Source: Blautia sp. Marseille-P3087
Lineage (GTDB): Bacteria; Bacillota; Clostridia; Lachnospirales; Lachnospiraceae
Direction of reading: 5' to 3'
DNA length: 64,000 nucleotides
Assembly (NCBI RefSeq): GCF_900120195.1
Contig: NZ_LT635539.1
Coordinates: forward strand, 2,230,744 to 2,294,743
Shown: positions 53,565 to 63,700 of the stretch, in pieces
Position numbering within the stretch: the stretch's first letter is position 1
Layout of the letters: each line of letters opens with the position of its first letter
The notes under the pieces: generated by a model
What the model saw: the letters and a program-made list of their open reading frames with translations, nothing else
Told to the model about the DNA's origin: nothing
The model's database searches: none
Made by a program: the position numbers and the translations under genes

Positions 53565-54869
53565 ATGACAGAAAAAGATCTGATCAAAAAAGCCGGCGAT
53601 GCACTGGATGCAAAGCTTGAAGAAGCCAAAAAAACAGGAAATCTTGTAGTAAAAGATGCAACGGAAGATGAAGCAGTTATCCGTTCCACATTCAAAAAAG
53701 GAGAAGGCGTTTTTCGTCTGTTCCCCGCATTCGTACCGAGAAGATTTGGTAAAGCAGGTCACAGATTAAAACTTCATCCGGATGATTATTTTGCATTTGG
53801 TATGGCACGAGGTTCCATCACTGAGAGATGGTTTGCGTCAACAATTGCAGCACAGAATGGTGAGACTGCAAAAGCCGATGAAGGTATGGCATATGTTTGT
53901 GTAGATTATGACAGTGACGAAAAATTCTCTCTGAGAAACGCTGTAAAAGTACTCGGAGAAGAGATTGTTGGTAAAGAATTAATGGAAAAATACAACGGAT
54001 GGCCGATGTATTCCAAATTCTTTGATAATGAAAATCCACTGTTCCATCATCTGCATCTGGGATTTGAAGATGCTGCAAGAGTAGGCAAACTTGGAAAACC
54101 GGAAAACTATTATTTCCCGAAACAGTTAAATAACTATTTTGGTGAAGCAAACTACACATATTTCGGATTTGACCCGGATGTTGATCCGGAAGAGATTAAA
54201 GATAGAATTCGTCATTTTGCAGATGACGATACACGAATTACAGAACTTTCCAGAGCTTACAGAGTAGAGCTTGGAACCGGCTGGTATACACCGGCGGGCG
54301 TTATTCATGCACCGGCATCTGTACTGACATATGAGCCACAGTGGAACTCCGATGTAAACTCCGTATATGAAAATATCGTATCTGGTGAAGTTTATCCTCC
54401 GGAAATGTTGGATGAGGAACTGCCAGAAGACAAGAAAGATATTGAAGATGTATTCAAACTTCTTGACTGGGATAAGAACGTGGATCCTCACTACAGAAAA
54501 CACTACTTCCGCAGACCAATCGTAGAGACAGAAACAGAACAGTATGTACAGAAATGGATTACATACGCAAATCCATACATTGCAGCAAAAGAGCTGACCG
54601 TATATCCGGGACAGACTGTAACAATTAAAGACGGCGCTGCATATGGCTGTATCTTCGTTCAGGGGCATGGAAAATTTGGTGTTTATGATGCTGAGGCCCC
54701 GACATTACTTCACTTTGGCCAGCAGAGCTCTGATGAATTCTTCGTATCAGAGCAGGCATCTGTAAAAGGAATCACAATTACAAATACCAGCAAGGTAGAA
54801 CCGCTCGTAGTTCTGAAACATTTTGGACCGAACTGCCCGGGTGTACCGCAGGAAGTACCTGAAAACTAA
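53565..54869 (+). CDS. phosphomannose-isomerase-like cupin protein (paralogue 2)
   Basis: A 434-residue two-cupin protein, paralogous to the first gene of the operon at 47083. It has an extra N-terminal helical segment (about residues 1-45). The metal-site blocks are FHHLHLGFED, KPENYYFP and AGVIHAPAS. The middle position Glu is kept, but Met is replaced by Asn, and the first His cluster is reduced. Shared stretches include KLHPDDYF, WPMYSKFFDN and LLDWDKNVDPHY. The two proteins may form a heteromer or handle two different sugars. RBS AAAAGGAG upstream. Confidence 0.75.
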   Translation: MTEKDLIKKAGDALDAKLEEAKKTGNLVVKDATEDEAVIRSTFKKGEGVFRLFPAFVPRRFGKAGHRLKLHPDDYFAFGMARGSITERWFASTIAAQNGETAKADEGMAYVCVDYDSDEKFSLRNAVKVLGEEIVGKELMEKYNGWPMYSKFFDNENPLFHHLHLGFEDAARVGKLGKPENYYFPKQLNNYFGEANYTYFGFDPDVDPEEIKDRIRHFADDDTRITELSRAYRVELGTGWYTPAGVIHAPASVLTYEPQWNSDVNSVYENIVSGEVYPPEMLDEELPEDKKDIEDVFKLLDWDKNVDPHYRKHYFRRPIVETETEQYVQKWITYANPYIAAKELTVYPGQTVTIKDGAAYGCIFVQGHGKFGVYDAEAPTLLHFGQQSSDEFFVSEQASVKGITITNTSKVEPLVVLKHFGPNCPGVPQEVPEN

Positions 54870-54924
54870 GAAATGCTGTGAGAAGGTAAGCCTGAATAAA
54901 ACGGGAATATCTTTGTGAAAATTT

Positions 54925-54966
54925 GCCCAGGATACCGGAAATTGGTGTGTCCTGGGCTGCTTTTGT
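54925..54966 (+). terminator. terminator-like hairpin between cupin 2 and the FGGY kinase
   Basis: GCCCAGGATACC (54925-54936) pairs with GGTGTGTCCTGGGC (54944-54957, one T-G pair and small bulge), followed by TGCTTTTG. The T tract is weak, so it probably gives partial termination inside the operon. Confidence 0.6.
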
Positions 54967-54982
54967 ATATAGGAGGATGGAT

Positions 54983-56497
54983 ATGAAGTATTTACTGGGA
55001 ATTGATAATGGCGGAACATTTTCAAAAGCAGCGATTTTTGATGAAAATGGTGAACAGATTTCAGTGGCAAGTGTTCCGACAGAGACACTTACACCAAAAC
55101 CGGGTTACACAGAAAAAAATCTGGATGATCTCTGGGACGTGAACGCACAGGCAATCAAAAATGCAATTGAGAAAAGCGGAATCGATTCGAAAGAAATCGC
55201 AGGAATTTCTTTTTCCGGAGCAGGAAAAGGCCTTTATATGGTTGGCTATGATGGAAAACCATCCTATAACGGAATTATGTCAACTGATACAAGAGCCTGG
55301 GAGCAGGTGGAAAAATGGTATGCAGATGGTACAAATAAAAAAGTTTATGAAAAAACATTTCAGGAAATTCTGGCTGTGCAGCCGGTGAGCCTGCTGGCTT
55401 GGTTCAGGGATAACAAACCGGAAATTCTGGAAAAAACAAAATATATTTTTGCGGTAAAAGATTATATCCGTTTCTGCCTCACCGGAGAAGCATACAGCGA
55501 ATATACAGACTGCTCTGGCGGAAATCTGGTCAACATGGTTACGAAACAGCACGACCGGGAATTGATGGCACTGTATGGACTGGAAGATTGCTATGACAAA
55601 CTGCCACCGCTGAAATATTCTGCTGACATATGCGGATATGTTACAAAAGAAGCAAGTGAAAAGACTCTGCTTCCAGAGGGAACACCGGTCGCAGCGGGAA
55701 TGTTTGATGTGAATGCCTGCGGTATTGCATCCGGACTTTGCGGTGAAGAGGATATGTGTATGATCGCCGGTACATGGAGTATCAATGAATTTATCCGAAA
55801 GGAACCTGTATTAAACGGTACGGTAGCATTAAATTCCATGTTCTGTATGCCGGGATATTTTCTCATTGAGGAGAGCAGCCCGACTTCCGCAGGAAACATG
55901 GAATGGTTTATTAAAAACCTGATGAGCTATGAAAAGAAAGAAGCAAAAGAAAACGGAGGATCTGTTTATGACATTACAAATGAATGGGTAGCATCCATCG
56001 AGCCACAGGACAGTAATGTGATTTTCCTTCCGTTTCTGAACGGTTCCAATGAAGATCCGCTTGCAAAGGGAACTTTTGTGGGTCTCACTGCTTATCATTC
56101 TAAAAAACATATGCTGCGTGCAGTCTATGAGGGAATTGTTTTCTCACACATGACTCATGTGAAGAAACTGCTCCGAAACCGTGACGTTCCAAAGAGCATA
56201 AGACTCTCCGGCGGTGCGGCAAATTCTGATGTATGGGTACAGATTTTTGCGGATACACTCCAGATACCGATAGATGTAGTCGGTGACAAAGAACTTGGTG
56301 CACAGGGGGCTGCGATGGCGGCAGGTATTGCAGCCGGTGTTTACAAAGATTACAGAGAAGCAATCGAAAAGACTGTGAAGATTACAAAAACCATTTATCC
56401 GAGACCGGAATACAAGGAAATCTATGAAGAAAAATATGCAACATACCGTGCAGTGATCGACGGACTGAGCAGCGCATGGAAACGTTTCAAAAACTAA
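54983..56497 (+). CDS. FGGY-family sugar kinase (xylulose/L-xylulose kinase-like)
   Basis: A 504-residue ATP-dependent carbohydrate kinase. Phosphate-1 motif LLGIDNGGTFSKAAIFD is at the N-terminus and adenosine/phosphate-2 blocks GTWSINEF and LSGGAANSDVWVQIFADTL are C-terminal. FGGY enzymes phosphorylate pentuloses, hexuloses or polyols. Neighbouring UlaE-like and UlaF-like epimerases make L-xylulose (LyxK-type) or 3-keto-L-gulonate-derived substrates most likely. The start at 54983 is supported by AGGAGG (54971-54976). Confidence 0.88.
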   Translation: MKYLLGIDNGGTFSKAAIFDENGEQISVASVPTETLTPKPGYTEKNLDDLWDVNAQAIKNAIEKSGIDSKEIAGISFSGAGKGLYMVGYDGKPSYNGIMSTDTRAWEQVEKWYADGTNKKVYEKTFQEILAVQPVSLLAWFRDNKPEILEKTKYIFAVKDYIRFCLTGEAYSEYTDCSGGNLVNMVTKQHDRELMALYGLEDCYDKLPPLKYSADICGYVTKEASEKTLLPEGTPVAAGMFDVNACGIASGLCGEEDMCMIAGTWSINEFIRKEPVLNGTVALNSMFCMPGYFLIEESSPTSAGNMEWFIKNLMSYEKKEAKENGGSVYDITNEWVASIEPQDSNVIFLPFLNGSNEDPLAKGTFVGLTAYHSKKHMLRAVYEGIVFSHMTHVKKLLRNRDVPKSIRLSGGAANSDVWVQIFADTLQIPIDVVGDKELGAQGAAMAAGIAAGVYKDYREAIEKTVKITKTIYPRPEYKEIYEEKYATYRAVIDGLSSAWKRFKN

Positions 56498-56515
56498 CAA
56501 CAGGAGGGACAGATT

Positions 56516-57487
56516 ATGTTAAAAATGGCAATCATGGGAGCTGGTTCTATCGCAAATAAAATGGCGGATACCATTACAAAAATGAACGATGTAAAGGCAT
56601 ATGCCATTGCAGCCAGAGATACAGAAAGAGCAGCAGCATTTGCTAAGAAATATGGATTTACAAAATTTTATGGCTCTTATGAAGAAATGCTAAAAGATCC
56701 TGAAGTACAGCTTGTTTATATTGCAACACCACATTCACACCATTATAAATGCGCAAAAATGTGTCTGGAAGCAGGCAAACATGTACTCTGCGAAAAGGCG
56801 TTTACTGTAAATGCTGAGCAGGCAAAAGAAATCCTGAAACTGGCAGAGGAAAAGAAACTTCTGCTTACAGAAGCTATCTGGACAAGATATATGCCTTCAA
56901 GAAATATGATTAACAAGCTTATTGCTGACGGAACTATAGGAGAAGTTACCTCTCTGACTGCAAATCTGGGATATGAACTCAGCGAAGTAAAACGAATCTG
57001 GGATCCGCAGTTGGCAGGCGGGGCCCTGCTTGATGTAGGGGTTTATCTGGTAAACTTTGCAAGTATGATTTTCGGTGAAGATCTGGAGCATGTACAGTCA
57101 GAAGCTGTTTTTAAAAATGGTGTCGATATGATTGACAACATCAATATGACTTTTGCCGGCGGAAAAACAGCATCCATGCAGTGCAATGTTCATGCAGTAC
57201 AGAACCGTCAGGGTACGATCTTTGGAACAAAAGGTTATATTGAGATCACAAATATCAATAATCCGGAAGAAATCAAAGTATTCAACGACCAGTATGAAAA
57301 AGTGCTGTCATGCACTCCGCCGAAACAGATCACAGGATATGAATACGAAGTGGAAGCATGCTGCAAAGCAATTGAAGAGGGCAGACTGGAATGTCCGGAG
57401 ATGCCTCACAGAGAAACAATACGTGTGATGGAAATCATGGATGAAATGCGTAGGTCATGGGGATACGAAATTCCGATCATGAAATAA
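56516..57487 (+). CDS. Gfo/Idh/MocA family oxidoreductase (dihydrodiol-dehydrogenase-like)
   Basis: A 323-residue NAD(P)-dependent sugar oxidoreductase. The Rossmann motif GAGSIANKMADTI is at the N-terminus, and CEKAFTVN carries the conserved Lys. LTEAIWTRYMPSRNMI and LLDVGVYLVNFASMIFGE place it in the branch of dimeric dihydrodiol dehydrogenase and NADP D-xylose dehydrogenase, where the usual catalytic His of D-x-G-x-H is replaced by Tyr. It could oxidise the free aldose or reduce a keto intermediate. RBS AGGAGG 8-14 nt upstream; the next gene follows after 11 bp. Confidence 0.87.
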   Translation: MLKMAIMGAGSIANKMADTITKMNDVKAYAIAARDTERAAAFAKKYGFTKFYGSYEEMLKDPEVQLVYIATPHSHHYKCAKMCLEAGKHVLCEKAFTVNAEQAKEILKLAEEKKLLLTEAIWTRYMPSRNMINKLIADGTIGEVTSLTANLGYELSEVKRIWDPQLAGGALLDVGVYLVNFASMIFGEDLEHVQSEAVFKNGVDMIDNINMTFAGGKTASMQCNVHAVQNRQGTIFGTKGYIEITNINNPEEIKVFNDQYEKVLSCTPPKQITGYEYEVEACCKAIEEGRLECPEMPHRETIRVMEIMDEMRRSWGYEIPIMK

Positions 57488-57498
57488 GAGGGAAAAAG

Positions 57499-58341
57499 AT
57501 GAAAAAATATTCACTGGGGTTATATGAGAAAGCAATGCCGGGAACTCTGGACTGGAAAGAGAAACTGGAGGCTGCAAAAGAGGCCGGATATGATTTTGTA
57601 GAAATTAGTATTGACGCGACCGAAGAAAAAATCGCACGTCTGGATATGACAAAAGAAGATCGTTTTGAGATTATCAAAGCCATGTATGAAGTCGGAATGC
57701 CGATCCGAACGATGTGTGTAAGTGCGCTTACAAAATATTCTCTTGGAAATGACAAGGAAGAATACTGTAAGCGTGGAATGGAAATCCTTGAGAAATCACT
57801 TCGGCTTGCAGATGATTTGGGAATCAGAGTAGTCATGATACCGGGTTATGATGTGTATTATGAGCCGTCAACTTTAGAAACAAAGAAGAGATTTCTCAAA
57901 AACCTGAAAAAAGCATCAGAACTGGCGGAGAAGGCTGGAATTCAACTGGGCCTTGAAACAATGGAAAATGAGTTTATGAATACTGTTGAAAAGGCTATGA
58001 AATATGTAACTTTATGTAATTCCAATTATCTGAAAATATATCCGGATATTGGAAATCTGACAAATGCAGCTGTTACATATCAGTCAGATGTGCTGGAGGA
58101 TATGGAACTGGGAAGAGGAAATCTTACTTCATTACATTTGAAAGAAACACTTCCGGGAAGATTCCGGGAAGTGCCGTATGGTACAGGTCATGTAGATTTT
58201 GAAGCGGCAATCAGCAAAGCGTGGGACTTGGGAGTACGCAGGTTTGTCACAGAATTCTGGTACACCGGAAACGAAAACTGGAAAGCAGATCTTAATTCTG
58301 CAGCGGGAATGGCAAAACCGATTCTGGAGAAAATGAATTAA
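57499..58341 (+). CDS. ulaE: L-ribulose-5-phosphate 3-epimerase (UlaE/SgbU-like)
   Basis: A 280-residue TIM-barrel epimerase. It follows UlaE closely: the N-terminus [58 protein letters not shown], the metal-site Glu in [32 protein letters not shown] and G-x-VDFEAAI. UlaE interconverts L-xylulose-5-P and L-ribulose-5-P. The ATG at 57499 is chosen by alignment with UlaE; an in-frame ATG at 57457 would overlap the previous gene. AGAGGGA serves as RBS. Confidence 0.9.
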   Translation: MKKYSLGLYEKAMPGTLDWKEKLEAAKEAGYDFVEISIDATEEKIARLDMTKEDRFEIIKAMYEVGMPIRTMCVSALTKYSLGNDKEEYCKRGMEILEKSLRLADDLGIRVVMIPGYDVYYEPSTLETKKRFLKNLKKASELAEKAGIQLGLETMENEFMNTVEKAMKYVTLCNSNYLKIYPDIGNLTNAAVTYQSDVLEDMELGRGNLTSLHLKETLPGRFREVPYGTGHVDFEAAISKAWDLGVRRFVTEFWYTGNENWKADLNSAAGMAKPILEKMN

Positions 58342-58366
58342 ATTACGTATTAAAAAGGAGAACGAA

Positions 58367-59062
58367 ATGTTAGAGAAATTAAAAGAAGAAGTATACAGAG
58401 CAAATATGGATCTGCCGAAATACGGACTGGTCACATTTACATGGGGAAATGTCAGCGGTATTGACCGTGAAAAAGGACTTTTTGTTATTAAACCGAGTGG
58501 AGTAGAGTATGACAAATTAAGACCGGAAGATATGGTTGTTGTGGATCTTCAGGGAAATAAAGTAGAGGGTGAATACAATCCGTCTTCGGATACCCCGACA
58601 CATGTGGTTCTGTACAATGAATTTCCAGATATCGGGGGAATCGTACATACACATTCTGAGTGGGCAACAAGCTGGGCACAGGCAGGAAGATCCATTCCGT
58701 GCTATGGAACGACTCATGCAGACTATATCTATGGAGAGGTTCCGTGCGTACGTAATCTGACAAAAGATGAGATCGAAGAGGCATACGAAAAAAATACGGG
58801 CGTGTTGATCGCAGAACATTTCAAAAACAGCGATTATAAAGCTGTTCCGGCAGTACTGTGCAAAAATCACGGACCATTTACATGGGGAAAAGATGCACAT
58901 GAAGCTGTTCATAATGCAGTTGTTCTGGAAGAAGTGGCAAAGATGGCATGCCGCTGTGAACTGATCAATTCGCAGGTAAGACCGGCACCACAGGAACTTC
59001 AGGATAAGCATTACTACAGAAAACACGGAGCAAATGCTTATTATGGACAGATTAAGAAATAA
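58367..59062 (+). CDS. L-ribulose-5-phosphate 4-epimerase (AraD/UlaF-like)
   Basis: A 231-residue class II aldolase/epimerase. Features: [19 protein letters not shown], the zinc ligands H-T-H in [33 protein letters not shown], and [10 protein letters not shown] with the third His. It converts L-ribulose-5-P to D-xylulose-5-P, feeding the pentose phosphate pathway. AraD, UlaF and SgbE cannot be told apart from sequence alone; next to a UlaE-type gene the UlaF/SgbE role fits best. RBS AAAAAGGAG. Last gene of the operon. Confidence 0.92.
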   Translation: MLEKLKEEVYRANMDLPKYGLVTFTWGNVSGIDREKGLFVIKPSGVEYDKLRPEDMVVVDLQGNKVEGEYNPSSDTPTHVVLYNEFPDIGGIVHTHSEWATSWAQAGRSIPCYGTTHADYIYGEVPCVRNLTKDEIEEAYEKNTGVLIAEHFKNSDYKAVPAVLCKNHGPFTWGKDAHEAVHNAVVLEEVAKMACRCELINSQVRPAPQELQDKHYYRKHGANAYYGQIKK

Positions 59063-59079
59063 AATCCGATAAAAAATAC

Positions 59080-59115
59080 AAAGCGTGCTGTACGGTTTTA
59101 TGTACAGCACGCTTT
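59080..59115. terminator. bidirectional terminator at the end of the sugar operon
   Basis: Perfect 14-bp stem AAAGCGTGCTGTAC (59080-59093)/GTACAGCACGCTTT (59102-59115) with an 8-nt loop, between converging genes. Confidence 0.9.
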
Positions 59116-59152
59116 AATACTTCAAGAGCCAAATCATCAATACGAAATCCAG

Positions 59153-59653
59153 TCATTCCGGAAGTGTATAAGGAAAAGCTGGAGCATCCGGACAGTTCAG
59201 ATATTCTTTCAGGCAGGAAATAATAAATTCATGGTCTGCAATATGATAAAGATTAGAAGCAATGACCGCACCGATTACGGTTTTGCTGCCTTTTATGCGG
59301 ATAGGAAAACCGCCGCCGCATAATGCATAATCGTTGTTTGATAAAGCGTGTGTTTCTAGGGTGTCGTTGTCATGTTCAAAAGTAAATGTGGATAAAAGAG
59401 AACTGCGTTCCATCAGTTTTACGAAATTGAATTTTCGATCCATCCATTTCTGGTTTAAAAGATTGGTTCCGTCAGGGCAATGCTGGAACAAAATACAGCC
59501 ATTGTTAAGACGGATAGATATGGCAATCGTGATGTTGTGCTTTCTGGCATAGGACACCATAAATGAGCCAAGTTCAAAGGCATCGTCGTTGCAGAAATGC
59601 TCGAACTGCAGAAGTTCTTCCTGCTTTTTCAGGATATTCAGATTTTTGCACAT
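59153..59653 (-). CDS. heme-degrading-domain protein (UPF0303/DUF336-like)
   Basis: A 166-residue cytoplasmic protein of the GlcG/HbpS-like fold, UPF0303 branch. Recognisable parts are ITIAISIRLNNGCILFQHCPDGT, the WMDRKFNFVKLMERSS region (fits the conserved N-W-x-R-K-x-x-T/V segment) and YALCGGGFPIRIKGSKTVIGAVIASNL. Members bind small ligands or heme; function is not settled, and an enzyme role in organic acid or heme metabolism has been proposed. The start at 59653 is chosen because GGGAGG (complement of 59661-59666) precedes it. Convergent with the sugar operon. Confidence 0.78.
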   Translation of the reverse strand: MCKNLNILKKQEELLQFEHFCNDDAFELGSFMVSYARKHNITIAISIRLNNGCILFQHCPDGTNLLNQKWMDRKFNFVKLMERSSLLSTFTFEHDNDTLETHALSNNDYALCGGGFPIRIKGSKTVIGAVIASNLYHIADHEFIISCLKEYLNCPDAPAFPYTLPE

Positions 59654-59861
59654 AATAAAACCTCCCAATATATTCATAGCATATTTGGAAAAACCTTTTT
59701 CTAAGAAATATTATACAGGATAAAGGGGAGAAACCACAAGAGAAATCTCAAGAAGATTTGGCTTTTTTATATCCATTCCTGTTTTTCTGTGTTACAATTA
59801 ATCTCACAATTAGGTAAAGAAGAAAAACGGACATATATTTGTTTCAGTATCGGAGGAAAAT

Positions 59862-60704
59862 ATGATTGAATTAGGAAAGAAACAGACTTTATTTATCGTA
59901 AAATCTGTAGAATTTGGAGTATATCTGGCAGAAGATATGCATGCAGATACGAAGCATCAGGTGCTTTTGCCGGCAAAGCAGGTTCCGGAAGGCAAAAAGG
60001 ATGGAGATAAGATCGAAGTATTTATTTACAAAGATTCACAGGATCGTCTGATCGCCACAACGAATGAGCCGAAGCTCACAGTAGGCGAGGTGGGTCTTCT
60101 TAAAGTAAAACAGGTGACTAAGATCGGAGCATTCCTTGACTGGGGACTGGAAAAAGATCTTCTTCTTCCGTATCATGAGCAGACAACAAGGATTTTTGAA
60201 GGACAGGAATGTCTTGTTGCTATTTATGTGGACAAGAGCAGTCGTCTCTGTGCAACCATGAAAGTTTATCCTTATCTTTCTAAGGAGACACCGTACAAGG
60301 AAGGTGATCAGGTAAAAGGCCGTGTATACCAGATCAGCGAAAACTTCGGCGTTTTTGTTGCGGTAGATAATAAATATACAGCACTGATCCCGGCAAGAGA
60401 GGCAAAGGGCAAATACCGTCCGGGTACTGTGCTGGATCTCCGTGTCACAAGAGTCAAAGAAGACGGCAAAATGGATGTCAGTGACCGTCAGGAGGCATAT
60501 CTGCAGATCAGCGAGGATGCAGAGAGTGTACTTGGAATCATTGAGGAATTTGCAGGAGTACTTCCGTTTGATGATAAGGCATCTCCGGAAGTTATCCGCC
60601 GGGAATTCGGTTTGAGTAAAAATGCATTCAAGCGTGCCGTAGGACACCTTCTGAAAGAAGGAAAAATTCAGATTAAAGATCGCAGGATCTATCTGGTGAA
60701 ATAA
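59862..60704 (+). CDS. cvfB: CvfB-family S1 RNA-binding protein
   Basis: A 280-residue protein with consecutive S1-like OB folds (about residues 1-65, 70-140, 145-215) and a C-terminal winged helix (about 225-280, FDDKASPEVIRREFGLSKNAFKRAVGHLLKEGKIQI). This is the CvfB/YitL architecture. CvfB binds RNA and in Staphylococcus affects virulence gene expression; in other Firmicutes its role is less clear. RBS GGAGG 5-10 nt upstream of the ATG. It ends 40 bp before dnaE on the same strand. Confidence 0.9.
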   Translation: MIELGKKQTLFIVKSVEFGVYLAEDMHADTKHQVLLPAKQVPEGKKDGDKIEVFIYKDSQDRLIATTNEPKLTVGEVGLLKVKQVTKIGAFLDWGLEKDLLLPYHEQTTRIFEGQECLVAIYVDKSSRLCATMKVYPYLSKETPYKEGDQVKGRVYQISENFGVFVAVDNKYTALIPAREAKGKYRPGTVLDLRVTRVKEDGKMDVSDRQEAYLQISEDAESVLGIIEEFAGVLPFDDKASPEVIRREFGLSKNAFKRAVGHLLKEGKIQIKDRRIYLVK

Positions 60705-60744
60705 CTGTACATTAAATCGGACATATAAAGCAAAGGACGAGATT

Positions 60745-63700
60745 ATGAATTTTACACATCTTCATGTTCATACAGAATACAGTCTTCTGGATGGCTCCAA
60801 CAAAATAAAAGAATATGTGGACCGTGTCAGGGAGCTTGGCATGGACAGTGCGGCCATTACAGATCATGGTGTCATGTATGGCGTGATAGATTTTTACCGC
60901 GCAGCACGGGCAGCAGGAATCAATCCAATCCTCGGCTGTGAGGTTTATGTGGCACCGGGTTCCCGGTTTGACCGTGAAGCGGGAAGCGGCGATGACCGTT
61001 ATTATCATCTGGTGCTTCTGGCAGAAAACAATCAGGGTTACAGTAACCTGATGAAAATCGTATCAAAGGGATTTGTTGAAGGATTTTATTATAAACCACG
61101 AGTGGATCTTTCGCTTCTTGAGAAATACCATGAGGGAATCATTGCATTAAGTGCGTGCCTTGCCGGCGAAGTGGCGAGATTTCTCACAAGAGGGATGTAT
61201 GAAGATGCAAAAAAGGCTGCTCTTCGTTATCAGGATATTTTCGGGAAAGGAAACTTCTTTCTGGAACTGCAGGATCATGGTATTCCGGAACAGCAGAATG
61301 TCAATCAGCAGCTTCTGAAAATGCATCGTGAGACAGGAATAGAACTTGTTGCGACCAATGATGTGCATTATACGCTTGCAGAGGATGCACAGCCGCATGA
61401 TGTACTGCTTTGTCTTCAGACAGGTAAGAAACTGGCAGATGAAGACCGTATGCGTTATGAGGGCGGTCAGTATTATGTGAAATCTCCCGAAGAAATGGAA
61501 CGTCTATTTCCATATGCGCCAGAGGCGCTTGAGAATACACACAAGATCGCACAGAGATGTCATGTGGAAATTGAATTCGGTGTGACAAAGCTTCCGAAAT
61601 TCGATGTCCCGGAAGGTTACACTTCATGGGAATATCTGAATGAGCTTTGTTTCAGAGGATTGGAGGAGCGTTACCAGCCAGTCACTGAAGAACTGAAAGA
61701 ACGGTTAAATTATGAATTGTCCACGATCAGGAATATGGGCTATGTCGATTACTTCCTGATTGTATGGGACTTTATTAAATATGCGCGCGACCATGACATT
61801 ATGGTAGGACCGGGACGAGGCTCCGCTGCAGGAAGTCTGGTTGCCTATACACTTGGGATCACACAGCTTGATCCGATTCGATATGATCTTCTGTTTGAGC
61901 GTTTCCTGAATCCGGAACGAGTATCCATGCCGGATATCGACGTTGACTTCTGTTTTGAACGAAGACAGGAAGTTATCGATTATGTAAGACGTAAATACGG
62001 GGATGACTGTGTCGTACAGATCGTTACATTTGGTACACTGGCGGCCCGTGGTGTTATCCGTGATGTCGGTCGTGTTATGGATCTTCCATATGCACAGGTG
62101 GATACTATTGCAAAAATGATTCCGCAGGAGCTGAATATCACGATTGACAAAGCGCTGCAGATGAACCCTGAACTCAAAAAAGTCTATGAGGATCAGAAAG
62201 AGATTCATGATCTGATTGATACGGCGAAGCGTCTTGAAGGACTTCCCAGGCATACATCCATGCATGCAGCAGGTGTCGTGATCAGTCAGAAGGATGTTTC
62301 AGAGTATGTACCGCTTTCTCGGGCATCCGACGGTTCGATCGTTACACAGTTTACGATGACGACACTTGAAGAACTCGGACTTCTGAAAATGGACTTTCTG
62401 GGTCTTCGTACGCTGACAGTTATTCAAAATGCCGTGCATCTGATCGAACAGGATGCCGGTGTGAAACTGGATATGCAGCATATTGATTATAACGATAAAA
62501 AAGTCCTGGATTCTCTCGGAACCGGCCGTTCTGACGGTGTATTCCAGCTGGAAAGTGCGGGAATGAAGAACTTTATGAAGGAGCTGAAGCCGCAGAGCCT
62601 TGAGGACGTTATTGCGGGAATTTCTCTGTACCGTCCAGGTCCGATGGACTTTATTCCACAGTACATTCGTGGCAAAAACCGCCCGGATACGATCAAATAT
62701 GACTGTCCACAGCTGGAGCCGATTCTGAAACCGACTTATGGCTGTATCGTATATCAGGAGCAGGTTATGCAGATCGTACGTAACCTGGCCGGCTATACGC
62801 TTGGAAGAAGCGATCTTGTGCGCCGTGCCATGTCAAAGAAAAAAGCCGCAGTCATGGAGAAAGAGCGCCAGAACTTTGTTTATGGTAATGAAGAAGAGGG
62901 GGTTCCGGGATGTATTGCAAACGGGATTTCCGAGCAGACTGCAAATAAAATCTATGATGATATGATCGATTTTGCAAAATACGCGTTCAATAAATCTCAT
63001 GCAGCAGCTTATGCAGTCGTTTCTTATCAGACGGCGTTTTTGAAATATTACTATCCGGTGGAATTTATGGCTGCGCTTATGACATCGGTGATTGAAATGC
63101 CGACAAAAGTGGCAGAATATATTCAGGTATGTCGGCAGATGAATATTAAGATCCTTCCGCCGGATGTCAACAGAGGTGCATATGGATTTTCTGTGGATAA
63201 TGGCGCGATTCGTTATGGGCTTTCTGCAATCAAGAGTGTGGGCCGCCCGGTCATCAATGCGCTGGTAGAAGAAAGAGAAGTAAAGGGCGAGTATCGTTCT
63301 CTGAAGGATTTTATCGAGAGACTGACAGGAACGGTCAACAAGCGTGCAATCGAAAACTTCATCAAAGCCGGTGCACTGGACTGTCTGGAAGGCAACCGCC
63401 GTCAGAAAATGCTTGTTTACAGTCAGATCGTGGACAGTATTGCACAGGAAAAGAAAAATTCTTTTGCCGGTCAGATGAGTCTGTTTGACCTGGTAAGTGA
63501 TGAAGAAAAGAAAGAATATGAGATCCGGATGCCGGATGTGGAAGAATACGACAAAGAAATGATCCTTGCTTTCGAGAAAGATGTACTCGGAATTTATCTG
63601 AGCGGTCATCCGCTTGAAAGATACCGTAACATCATGGAAAAAATGATATCCGCGAAAACTACGGATTTCCAGCCGGATGAAGAATCCGGTATACCGAAAG

